From assembly GCA_025363695.1 (NCBI GenBank), contig JANYDI010000161.1, positions 1 to 5,158 of the forward strand: a stretch of 5,158 nucleotides of DNA, given 5' to 3'. Both the position numbers and the translations under genes were made by a program. Of the stretch, positions 1 to 5,142 are shown piece after piece. Position 1 is the first letter of the stretch. Every line of letters starts with the position of its first letter. This DNA comes from Opitutia bacterium. GTDB lineage: Bacteria > Verrucomicrobiota > Verrucomicrobiia > Opitutales > JANYDI01. The notes below the pieces were generated by a model. It ran no database searches. It was not told the DNA's origin and saw only the letters and a list, made by a program, of their open reading frames with translations.

Positions 1-1
1 G

Positions 2-20
2 CGTAGCGCACTACGGTGCG
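2..20. other. Small overlapping hairpins at the 3' end of the large pilin-associated gene
   Basis: Two mutually exclusive hairpins can be read here: CGTAG / CTACG (2-6 with 11-15) and CGCAC / GTGCG (7-11 with 16-20) around a TACG loop. The minus-strand stop codon TAG (13-11) lies inside them. No T-run is visible in the few bases left, so terminator function cannot be judged. It could also be the edge of another repeat that starts outside the window. Confidence 0.3.
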
Positions 21-1753
21 TGAGTCACTTCCATGACACCGTCCCAACCCCCAATGCACCCCTCAAACCCAAAATCCTCCTCTAAAACCACCACTCCCGC
101 AGCATCAAAAACCCGTATCCTAAAGGTCTCGGAACGCACACACAGACGTGGCAGAAGCGACTCCAGGAAGTGAGCCTGAGGCAAGGCGCCTAAGCCGGCC
201 TGGTCAAGGGCTTTTTGGAAAAAGCCGGACTCAACGTAGTCCTTTACGCAGGTCCATACGGGCTGCTGGGGAGTAGCCAATGCTTCTGAAAGCGTATCCA
301 CTACTTCGGGAGAAAACGCTACTCCTAGGGCGCCTAAGAGCTCTCGGGTGCACAAGGGCTCTAGGACACGCTTCCAGCTTTCATCATTGGCAGCGTTGAG
401 GTTGATGGGGTTGCGGACCCTCCAATGCGCCGCTGGAGGATCGCTAGCCTTGGCAGGAAAGGCCTGATAAAAATCGCTGGAGCCGCAGGAGGGGATAAAG
501 GTAGCATCCCAGAGGTCCTGAGGTATATTTAACGAAACAGTATCTGGAAGGTGCAGATGCCCAGGGCCACAGAGGTGGGCAGGAGCAGGTCCAGGGGCTG
601 TCGGCTTTGGAGCCCCAAAGAGCCATGTTGGATCCGCTGGGCTGACTCCGGGCAAGCAACGGCAGAGCTGACCCATGTGCTTGAGATCCTTCAGTATAGG
701 ACTTAAAAGCAATGCAGGGGGGATCTTCCAGCTAGGAGCGCCCATTTCCTGGCGTATGGGCAAGAGCGCCTGCTGAGGTTGGCGATTCTCCAAGGACTTT
801 GGCAAAACCCAATCCCAATGACCCAAATCAAAGGGCTGATTTATGCTAAGACGCCTCATAAACTTTTTATTCAAGGAAAGCTCATCCAGGGCATAAGAAC
901 GCTGGTACGTGGCCTGCTCTGCTGTGAGCGTCAGCTGTGTATCGGGATGCATACCAGCCAATCGGAGCTCATAATGCGTCGTTGGCTCACCCTCGTACCC
1001 CGAAGTGAGCGTGAGTGTTTCGGTAAAACGTAGCGTAAGCGTCTCGCCTGCACAGAGGCGCAAACGCAGCGGCTCCTCAAACTCAAAAGGGGTGTCTTGG
1101 CTCCTGAGATACCGATTTTCAGCATAAGCAGAAAACACCGCCTTAAAGGCTGCGCTAAGCGTGCATGAAGCAGACAGCCTTTTATCAAAGGGATTTAAAA
1201 AGACAAGCTCGAAGTCAAAACGACATTTTTTGCCCAAAGCGTCTGGCTGACCCTTAACGCCAAAACTCACAAGCAAAGGCAAAGGCTCCTCCAGAGACTG
1301 GCCCTCCAGCAAGCGGGTAAGCGGCTTAAGCGGCTCAAGGACGGGCGGCTGCATTTTTGCCAAGTAGGCGGCTAAGGGCTCCTTAAGCCCGCCATTAAGC
1401 GGGTTTCTGAGCTGGCCCAAGCCGGCCACCGCTTCAATCGTGTAGTACCCAAACGTTTTTTCAGCATCCTTAGGGCATCTAAGCCAGCGTTTTTGCTGAG
1501 GGCTTTGCGGATCGTAAACATAAATACCCGGCTGAGCCCCACGGTCAGCGCCATTTACCGATACTTCGCTAATCCCCTTCAGCACCGCAATGGCCTCCTG
1601 CAAAGTGGCGTAGGCTGCCGCACGTGCGTGGACTTGATTGCGCCTCCAATGCGCTTCCGAGCGCTGCAGCTCTAGGTTTTTAGCCAAAAATGCCAAGATG
1701 AGCCCAAACAAGCCCAGTACGCTCGCCATCCACAGTAAAATAAAACCCCTCAT
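11..1753 (-). CDS. Large GspK/PilX-like minor pilin-associated protein (Verru_Chthon cassette protein A-like)
   Basis: Predicted 580-residue inner-membrane protein, probably a component of a type II secretion or type IV pilus-like fibre. It starts MRGFILLW, followed by one hydrophobic helix (about residues 4-24) and then a charged, Arg-rich helix (about 28-60). This is the layout of GspK/PilX N-termini, in which the Glu at +5 of normal pilins is missing; here +5 is Leu and +6 Trp. Internal blocks are LNPFDKRLS (186-194), SLENRQPQQ (320-328), LWDATFIPS (414-422) and NPINLNAANDESW (448-460). The last resembles the INLNTA segment of the GspK SAM-like domain and, together with LNPF and LWD, the large protein A of the Verru_Chthon prepilin cassette; both comparisons are from memory. 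At 580 residues it is much longer than a usual GspK (about 330) and shorter than a typical cassette protein A. The ATG at 1753-1751 was chosen over one at 1855 because it forms an ATGA overlap with the upstream pseudopilin and puts the membrane helix at the N-terminus. It ends in TAG. Confidence 0.6.
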   Translation of the reverse strand: MRGFILLWMASVLGLFGLILAFLAKNLELQRSEAHWRRNQVHARAAAYATLQEAIAVLKGISEVSVNGADRGAQPGIYVYDPQSPQQKRWLRCPKDAEKTFGYYTIEAVAGLGQLRNPLNGGLKEPLAAYLAKMQPPVLEPLKPLTRLLEGQSLEEPLPLLVSFGVKGQPDALGKKCRFDFELVFLNPFDKRLSASCTLSAAFKAVFSAYAENRYLRSQDTPFEFEEPLRLRLCAGETLTLRFTETLTLTSGYEGEPTTHYELRLAGMHPDTQLTLTAEQATYQRSYALDELSLNKKFMRRLSINQPFDLGHWDWVLPKSLENRQPQQALLPIRQEMGAPSWKIPPALLLSPILKDLKHMGQLCRCLPGVSPADPTWLFGAPKPTAPGPAPAHLCGPGHLHLPDTVSLNIPQDLWDATFIPSCGSSDFYQAFPAKASDPPAAHWRVRNPINLNAANDESWKRVLEPLCTRELLGALGVAFSPEVVDTLSEALATPQQPVWTCVKDYVESGFFQKALDQAGLGALPQAHFLESLLPRLCVRSETFRIRVFDAAGVVVLEEDFGFEGCIGGWDGVMEVTHAP

Positions 1754-2328
1754 TTCGGAGCCGGCACCAAAAAGGCGTACGGCTTCCCTTCCAATTTCAG
1801 GCATAAACGCAGCAAAGGCCGCCGCCGCGCTCCAATACTCTGCGAAGGCTCCCATTTTACGTTTAATTCCTCGATCTCCGTGAGCACTAAATCCTGCTCG
1901 CGAACACTATTTATGGGAATTCCCTTCAGAAGCTTTTGTCGATAAATACCCCAGCCCTCCAAAGCAGGGCCTCCAGGCACCTGCCCCCAAGGCCCCCAAG
2001 CCACAACGTAATGGATGCATTCAGGTAGCTCCTTCCCCTCGGGTTTCAGCGTGCAGCACAGAATCGGCAACACACCCTTAGACGCACCGGGCTCCCAAAC
2101 GTTCAAAAAAACTTCAAGCTGCCCTGCCTTTTCCACATCCGCCTCAAGCCGGGCCCGCAACCACTCGTAGTCCTCCAAAGCGGCAGCCTGTCTGGGAATG
2201 TCCCGATAAGCCTGCAAGGCAAGGGTGAGTACCGGCAAGGCCGTCGCCGCTAAAAGCCCCAAAAGGCCCAAGGCTAGGAGGAGCTCGAGTAAGCCGTAGC
2301 CTGGGTGGAAGGCAGGGTAAAGGGCCAA
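1750..2328 (-). CDS. GspJ-like pseudopilin (prepilin-type N-terminal cleavage/methylation site)
   Basis: Predicted 192-residue minor pseudopilin. With the TTG start at 2328-2326 the leader is MALYPAFHPG, followed by the mature sequence YGLLELLLALGLLGLL. This gives the prepilin peptidase signature: cleavage after Gly10, an aromatic +1 residue and Glu at +5. A hydrophobic helix spans about residues 11-34 and is followed by a charged helix (RQAAALEDYEWLRARLEADVEKAG), as in GspJ/PulJ. The C-terminal part (EIEELNVKWEPSQS, then RRPLLRLCLKLEG) resembles the GspJ beta region. A GspJ-type protein directly before a GspK-type protein matches the usual I-J-K gene order, and the genes overlap by ATGA (1753-1750). 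The reading frame stays open up to an ATG at 2487, but that part is encoded by the repeat element and would give an implausible leader of about 63 residues. TTG is the only start-like codon close to the cleavage site. The TTG and the possible AAGGGG ribosome site lie on opposite arms of one element hairpin. Family call fairly sure; start less so. Confidence 0.65.
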   Translation of the reverse strand: MALYPAFHPGYGLLELLLALGLLGLLAATALPVLTLALQAYRDIPRQAAALEDYEWLRARLEADVEKAGQLEVFLNVWEPGASKGVLPILCCTLKPEGKELPECIHYVVAWGPWGQVPGGPALEGWGIYRQKLLKGIPINSVREQDLVLTEIEELNVKWEPSQSIGARRRPLLRLCLKLEGKPYAFLVPAPK

Positions 2329-2348
2329 GGGGAACTGGTTCCCCTTGG
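2325..2348. repeat. Left terminal 24-nt hairpin of element copy 1
   Basis: CCAAGGGGAAC (2325-2335) pairs perfectly with GTTCCCCTTGG (2338-2348) around a 2-nt centre. Read on the minus strand, one arm carries AAGGGG (a possible Shine-Dalgarno) and the other the TTG start of the pseudopilin, so the stem could hide both. Confidence 0.8.
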
Positions 2349-2357
2349 ATCCCCTTT

Positions 2358-2407
2358 CGATAGGCGATTTGTAAAAATGCTTTGCATTTTTAGCAAATCG
2401 CCTATCG
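2358..2407. repeat. Long bulged hairpin A of element copy 1
   Basis: The outer stem CGATAGGCGATTTG / CAAATCGCCTATCG (2358-2371 with 2394-2407, 14 bp) continues as TAAAAATGC / GCATTTTTA (2372-2380 with 2384-2392, 9 bp). The loop is TTT. One unpaired G (2393) sits on the 3' side. Confidence 0.85.
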
Positions 2408-2425
2408 GTAAGGAGGATACAAGAC

Positions 2426-2515
2426 CCCCCACAGATCCCTTCGGGATCGATTTTATTCCCACTAAATCTCACCCTTCCAAAAAGCACACCCCGATCGCTT
2501 CGCGATCTGTGGGGG
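2426..2515. repeat. Central core of copy 1: 12-bp stem enclosing two GATC-TTC hairpins
   Basis: CCCCCACAGATC (2426-2437) can pair with GATCTGTGGGGG (2504-2515). The same bases take part in two local hairpins, GATCCC-TTC-GGGATC (2434-2448) and GATCGC-TTC-GCGATC (2493-2507). The long stem and the two small ones therefore compete for their inner bases. The stretch 2449-2492 between them shows no obvious pairing. Confidence 0.7.
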
Positions 2516-2531
2516 CCTTAGTATGCCCTCC

Positions 2532-2584
2532 CCGATAGGCGATTTTTATAAAATGCACCAGCATTTTTAAAAATCGCCTATCGG
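2532..2584. repeat. Long bulged hairpin B of element copy 1
   Basis: The outer stem CCGATAGGCGATTTTTA / TAAAAATCGCCTATCGG (2532-2548 with 2568-2584, 17 bp) continues as AAAATGC / GCATTTT (2550-2556 with 2561-2567). The loop is ACCA. One unpaired T (2549) sits on the 5' side. It mirrors hairpin A: both bulges face the centre of the element. Confidence 0.85.
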
Positions 2585-2593
2585 TAGGGGATC

Positions 2594-2617
2594 CTAAGGG
2601 GGACAAGTCCCCCTTAG
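2594..2617. repeat. Right terminal 24-nt hairpin of element copy 1
   Basis: CTAAGGGGGAC (2594-2604) pairs perfectly with GTCCCCCTTAG (2607-2617) around AA. It starts two bases beyond the slyB-like stop codon on the minus strand. It may stabilise or end that transcript, but no T-run follows it. Confidence 0.8.
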
Positions 2618-2618
2618 C

Positions 2619-3086
2619 CTACTTTTCTAAGATAATACGCGACCTCCCCGCCTGACCGTAAATCACCAGGACGCGCTGGCCTGAGGACAGGGGTGGGTTG
2701 ACGCCTTGGACGACGGTAACGGTTTCGCCGCTGTCGAGCTCGACAACGTACTCGGTGCCGGGCTTGCCGCCTTTTTGGAGCTTAGCGCCGAGGATACCGC
2801 CACCGACGGCGCCTCCGACAGTGGCGAGGGCCTTCCCCTTGCCGCCTCCGATTTGGTTGCCCAAAATACCGCCGGTGATGGCTCCTAGCGTGCCGCCCAG
2901 GGCATTGTCTCCGAACTGGTCGCCGTGCTCGATGCGCACGCTGCGCGTTTGCAGGATGGTCCCGCGAGCCGTACGGGAGACCTCGCCTACGTGGCGCGAT
3001 TCATAAACACCGGAATCGGCCTGAGATCCGCACCCTACTAAAAATAATGCGGCCAAAGCGCCCAAAAATAAGAAAGTATCTTTCAT
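2619..3086 (-). CDS. SlyB / 17-kDa-antigen-like glycine-zipper outer-membrane lipoprotein
   Basis: Predicted 155-residue lipoprotein. The N-terminus MKDTFLFLGALAALF is a signal peptide ending in the lipobox LVGC, with Cys19 the lipidated residue after cleavage. The +2 residue is Gly, not Asp, which agrees with export to the outer membrane. Residues 64-100 form a Gly-rich double membrane-type segment with repeated GxxxG spacing (LGGTLGAITGGILG, then VGGAVGGGILG), typical of the glycine-zipper 2TM / Rickettsia 17-kDa antigen / SlyB group. The C-terminal part (about 110-155) is a short beta-rich domain (YVVELDSGETVTVVQG, then VLVIYGQ). In Proteobacteria SlyB is linked to outer-membrane integrity; a similar role here is inferred. 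The ATG at 3086 was chosen because it gives a standard signal peptide; a GTG at 3092 would add only two residues. No strong Shine-Dalgarno is seen for either. The stop TAG (2621-2619) abuts the repeat element. The exact SlyB/Pcp subgroup is uncertain. Confidence 0.8.
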   Translation of the reverse strand: MKDTFLFLGALAALFLVGCGSQADSGVYESRHVGEVSRTARGTILQTRSVRIEHGDQFGDNALGGTLGAITGGILGNQIGGGKGKALATVGGAVGGGILGAKLQKGGKPGTEYVVELDSGETVTVVQGVNPPLSSGQRVLVIYGQAGRSRIILEK

Positions 3087-3214
3087 AATCACTACACACT
3101 TATACTTTCAAAAAAGGTAACTTCGTGCAAGCTTAAAATACGTTATTTTAATAAGTTATTTTGATAACTTGTCTTGACAACGAGGCTGATTATCGGATAG
3201 GAGATCAGGCTGCC
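3087..3214. promoter_or_regulatory. Divergent slyB-like / sppA intergenic region with tandem 13-bp repeat
   Basis: This 128-bp AT-rich gap should hold the promoters of both divergent genes. Positions 3142-3154 and 3155-3167 are a head-to-tail 13-mer, GTTATTTTAATAA followed by GTTATTTTGATAA, with one mismatch. Two inverted repeats overlap it: TTAAAATA / TATTTTAA (3133-3140 with 3144-3151) and AAGTTAT / ATAACTT (3153-3159 with 3164-3170). These could be operator half-sites or simply AT-rich promoter DNA. A perfect TTGACA occurs at 3174-3179, but no good -10 follows at the right distance, so no promoter is assigned. Confidence 0.45.
3199..3204 (+). promoter_or_regulatory. Ribosome binding site of sppA
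   Basis: AGGAGA lies 10 nt before the ATG at 3215. This site selects 3215 over the TTG at 3161 (no membrane-anchor logic, no nearby site) and over the ATG at 3224 (spacing too long). Confidence 0.7.
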
Positions 3215-5002
3215 ATGTTTTCGATGCTAAAAAAAGTCTTCTTTCGCCTATTAGTGGGGATACTGAGTTGGGTGCTGCTCCTTTTTATTTCCATGGGATT
3301 TCTCTTTGGCATGCTTTTTTGGAGCGCGAAGGGGAAAAGCCCCAAGGTGGAGCCCGGGTCTTTGCTCGTGATCAATCTTGCTGAAGACATCATCGAAACG
3401 GCTCAGGAGGAAAATACGCTGCGCAAGGCCCTCATGGGGCTCCTGGGAAGCCCCGCGTCTACGTCCTTAAGGGGGGCCATGAAAGCCATTAAAGACGCCC
3501 AGCAAGATGAGCGTATTCGGGGCATTGTCCTCAAGTTGGAAGGCACGCAGCTGATGGGCGGCTCCTTCGGGCTATCCGAGGCTAAGGAATTGCACGACCG
3601 GCTTTTAAGTTTTAAAAAGGGCTGCGGAAAGCCCATTCATGCCTTCATGGACGGCGCTAGTCTTAAGTATTATTACCTAGCTAGCGTGGCCGACAGCATT
3701 AGTCTTGTTCCGGAAAGCCTGATTTTAGTAAATGGCTTGGGCGGCAACCGGCTGTTTTGGGGAGGTTTTTTTGAAAAATACGGCATAGGCGTCCATGCCA
3801 CCGTTTGCGGCACGCACAAAGGTGGTGCTGAAGTGTATACGCGCACGGGCTTCAGCCCTGAGGTGAAAACCCAGATGCAAGGCGTTTTGGACCTACTTTG
3901 GAACCAGGTAAAGGGAGACATTGCGGCTTCCCGTAACTGCGAACCTGAGGCCATCCAAAAAATCAGTGACCACATGGGCACGATGAGCACTAACGAAGCC
4001 GTAGAACAGGGCCTTGCGGATGAGCTGCTGTACTGGGATGGCTTTTTGGAAAAAATTGCTCCGCTAGGTATTTTGGATGTGGAAACCCAGGAAGTCCGGC
4101 AGGTCAGCCTCGCCAACTATGTAGCCCTAAACGCCTTACAAGATGCCAAAAGCTTACTGACGAGCAGCAAGGATCAACTGGCCATCGTCTATGCACAGGG
4201 CCCCATCTATAGCCAAAGCCCTTCGCGCTCCGAACGCCATATTAATGGCCTGAGCCTAGCAGAGCAATTGCGCAAAATCCGCAAAGATAAAAAAATAAAA
4301 GCCGTCGTCCTGCGTATCGACAGCCCCGGAGGCTCTGCCTTCGCAGCCCAGACCCTCCAGCGTGAAGTCGAGCTCCTCAATAAATCAAAGCCCGTAGTCG
4401 TTTCGATGTCCAACTACGCCGCTTCCGCAGGCTACATGATTGCTGCTCCAGCCAGTGCCATTATTGCCAGCCCGATGACCATTACCGGCTCCATCGGCGC
4501 TTATTCCCTAAGCTTCGATGCCCAAAAAGCCGCCAACGATCATGGTCTTTTTTGGGACAAAATCAGTACAGGTACCTACTCAGATCCTTTTTCCATCGCT
4601 GCCCCTGAAACGCCCGAAATGAAGGAACGCAGGCAACAACTCGTTAAGGGCACCTATCGATCTTTCGTAAACCTCGTAGCCCAAGGACGTAATATTCCGA
4701 TAGAATCCATGGACGCTATTGCCAATGGCAATGTTTGGTCCAGCACCCAGGCCCTCGAACACCGCCTCATCGACGGCATTGGCGACCTCGACTCCGCCAT
4801 TCAAAAAGCCAAAGAACTCGCCGGCCTCGGCGAAAAACCCATAAAAATTAAGGAGTTCGCCAACGACTCCTTCCACCTCCTCGACTTCCTCATGACTCAA
4901 CTGCGCAGCGCGTTAGTGCAAGGAGTGCTGAAGGGCCAAGGGGCGCTTGCGCCCCTTGGATCCCCTGTCGATAGCGATTTATTAAAATACTACGTATTTT
5001 AG
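3215..5002 (+). CDS. sppA: Signal peptide peptidase SppA, long two-domain (67K) form, peptidase family S49
   Basis: Predicted 595-residue inner-membrane serine protease that degrades cleaved signal peptides, with its catalytic domains on the periplasmic side. An N-terminal anchor spans about residues 6-36, preceded by Lys residues (MFSMLKK). The length fits the E. coli-type 67K enzyme (618 aa) with tandem S49 domains. In the N-terminal domain, GTHKGGAEVYTRTGFSPE carries the likely general-base Lys202, aligning with GKYKSAVEPF around Lys209 of E. coli SppA. In the C-terminal domain, RIDSPGGSAF (367-376) is followed by the nucleophile Ser404 in NYAASAGYMIAAP (E. coli Ser409 in AASGGY) and then by TGSIGAYS. 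Both catalytic residues are therefore present, one per domain as in the family. The start is set by AGGAGA at 3199-3204. The last 22 residues (574-595, starting GQGALAPLGSP) and the stop codon are encoded by repeat element copy 2, so the native C-terminus probably ended near residue 573 or slightly later. It is divergent from the slyB-like gene and probably transcribed alone. Confidence 0.92.
   Translation: MFSMLKKVFFRLLVGILSWVLLLFISMGFLFGMLFWSAKGKSPKVEPGSLLVINLAEDIIETAQEENTLRKALMGLLGSPASTSLRGAMKAIKDAQQDERIRGIVLKLEGTQLMGGSFGLSEAKELHDRLLSFKKGCGKPIHAFMDGASLKYYYLASVADSISLVPESLILVNGLGGNRLFWGGFFEKYGIGVHATVCGTHKGGAEVYTRTGFSPEVKTQMQGVLDLLWNQVKGDIAASRNCEPEAIQKISDHMGTMSTNEAVEQGLADELLYWDGFLEKIAPLGILDVETQEVRQVSLANYVALNALQDAKSLLTSSKDQLAIVYAQGPIYSQSPSRSERHINGLSLAEQLRKIRKDKKIKAVVLRIDSPGGSAFAAQTLQREVELLNKSKPVVVSMSNYAASAGYMIAAPASAIIASPMTITGSIGAYSLSFDAQKAANDHGLFWDKISTGTYSDPFSIAAPETPEMKERRQQLVKGTYRSFVNLVAQGRNIPIESMDAIANGNVWSSTQALEHRLIDGIGDLDSAIQKAKELAGLGEKPIKIKEFANDSFHLLDFLMTQLRSALVQGVLKGQGALAPLGSPVDSDLLKYYVF
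4936..4959. repeat. Left terminal 24-nt hairpin of element copy 2
   Basis: CCAAGGGGCGC (4936-4946) pairs perfectly with GCGCCCCTTGG (4949-4959) around TT. Compared with copy 1, the inner pairs AAC/GTT have become CGC/GCG, so both strands changed together. Confidence 0.85.
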
Positions 5003-5017
5003 ATAAATCGCTATCGA
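4968..5017. repeat. Long bulged hairpin A of element copy 2
   Basis: The outer stem TCGATAGCGATTTAT / ATAAATCGCTATCGA (4968-4982 with 5003-5017, 15 bp) continues as TAAAATAC / GTATTTTA (4983-4990 with 4994-5001). The loop is TAC. One unpaired G (5002) sits on the 3' side, as in copy 1. The sppA stop codon TAG (5000-5002) lies in this hairpin. Confidence 0.85.
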
Positions 5018-5042
5018 AAATAGCGATACAAGGCTCCCCCAG

Positions 5043-5057
5043 GATCCCTTCGGGATC
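5043..5057. repeat. Inner GATC-TTC hairpin of element copy 2
   Basis: GATCCC-TTC-GGGATC is identical to the first inner hairpin of copy 1. Flanking CCCCCA (5036-5041) and TGGAGGGG (5070-5077) can still pair with one bulged A, a weaker remnant of the 12-bp core stem of copy 1. Confidence 0.7.
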
Positions 5058-5094
5058 ACAGCGGACAAATGGAGGGGCCTTAGTATAGCCTATC

Positions 5095-5142
5095 CGGTAG
5101 CGATTTTATTAAAATGCACAGCATTTTATAAAATCGCTACCG
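5095..5142. repeat. Long bulged hairpin B of element copy 2
   Basis: The outer stem CGGTAGCGATTTTAT / ATAAAATCGCTACCG (5095-5109 with 5128-5142, 15 bp) continues as AAAATGC / GCATTTT (5111-5117 with 5121-5127). The loop is ACA. One unpaired T (5110) sits on the 5' side, as in copy 1. Confidence 0.85.

Larger units (their letters stand above)
2323..2619. repeat. Hairpin-ended nested-palindrome repeat element, copy 1 (complete)
   Basis: This is a gene-free element of about 297 bp lying between the lipoprotein and pseudopilin genes. The two ends are inverted repeats: the left end reads GGCCAAGGGG and the right end, on the other strand, GGCTAAGGGGG. The similarity continues through CCTTGGATCCCC / CCTTAGGATCCCC into CGATAGGCGATTT on both sides. 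Each arm contains a 24-nt terminal hairpin, a GATC, a 50-53-nt once-bulged hairpin and an inner 15-nt GATC hairpin, all symmetric about position 2471. The only asymmetric part is the core at about 2449-2492. No transposase or other gene is inside. A second, diverged copy lies at 4934-5158, which shows it is a dispersed family. The right end touches the stop codon of the slyB-like gene and the left end supplies the start of the pseudopilin gene. It resembles a MITE or a large BIME/REP-type unit, but I recognise no named family. Confidence 0.85.

Noticed and set aside
1754..1855. Start of the large pilin-associated gene at the ATG at 1855
   Set aside because: It would overlap the pseudopilin gene by about 105 bp and put 34 residues before the membrane helix. 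The ATGA overlap at 1753-1750 is much more convincing.
2329..2487. N-terminal extension of the pseudopilin to an ATG at 2487
   Set aside because: It would give a leader of about 63 residues encoded by the repeat. Prepilin leaders are usually short, and the TTG at 2328 gives a normal one.
2305..2538. Plus-strand open frame of 77 codons spanning element copy 1
   Set aside because: It consists almost entirely of repeat-element hairpins, has no ribosome site, and has no full counterpart in copy 2, where the frame stops at 5002.
2594..2617. Intrinsic terminator of the slyB-like gene
   Set aside because: The stem is strong, but no T-run follows it on the minus strand. Termination is possible but not supported by sequence.
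2323..2619. CRISPR array, tRNA or classical insertion sequence
   Set aside because: There are no regularly spaced direct repeats, no tRNA-like fold and no transposase gene. The repeats are inverted and nested.
2318..2621. TA target-site duplication flanking element copy 1
   Set aside because: TA is found near both ends, but the left boundary is not fixed to the base and copy 2 shows no TA at the same place, so the match could be chance.
2698..3006. Plus-strand open frames of 102 and 60 codons opposite the lipoprotein gene
   Set aside because: They are Pro/Ala-rich antisense shadows of the glycine-rich zipper coding sequence and have no supporting start signals.
3174..3179. TTGACA as a -35 box for sppA
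   Set aside because: At 16-18 bp spacing the -10 position would be about 3196-3201, which is a poor match and overlaps the ribosome binding site.
3161..3214. TTG start at 3161 for sppA
   Set aside because: The extra 18 residues are polar and precede the membrane anchor, and the TTG lies in the AT-rich repeat region. AGGAGA sits correctly before the ATG at 3215.
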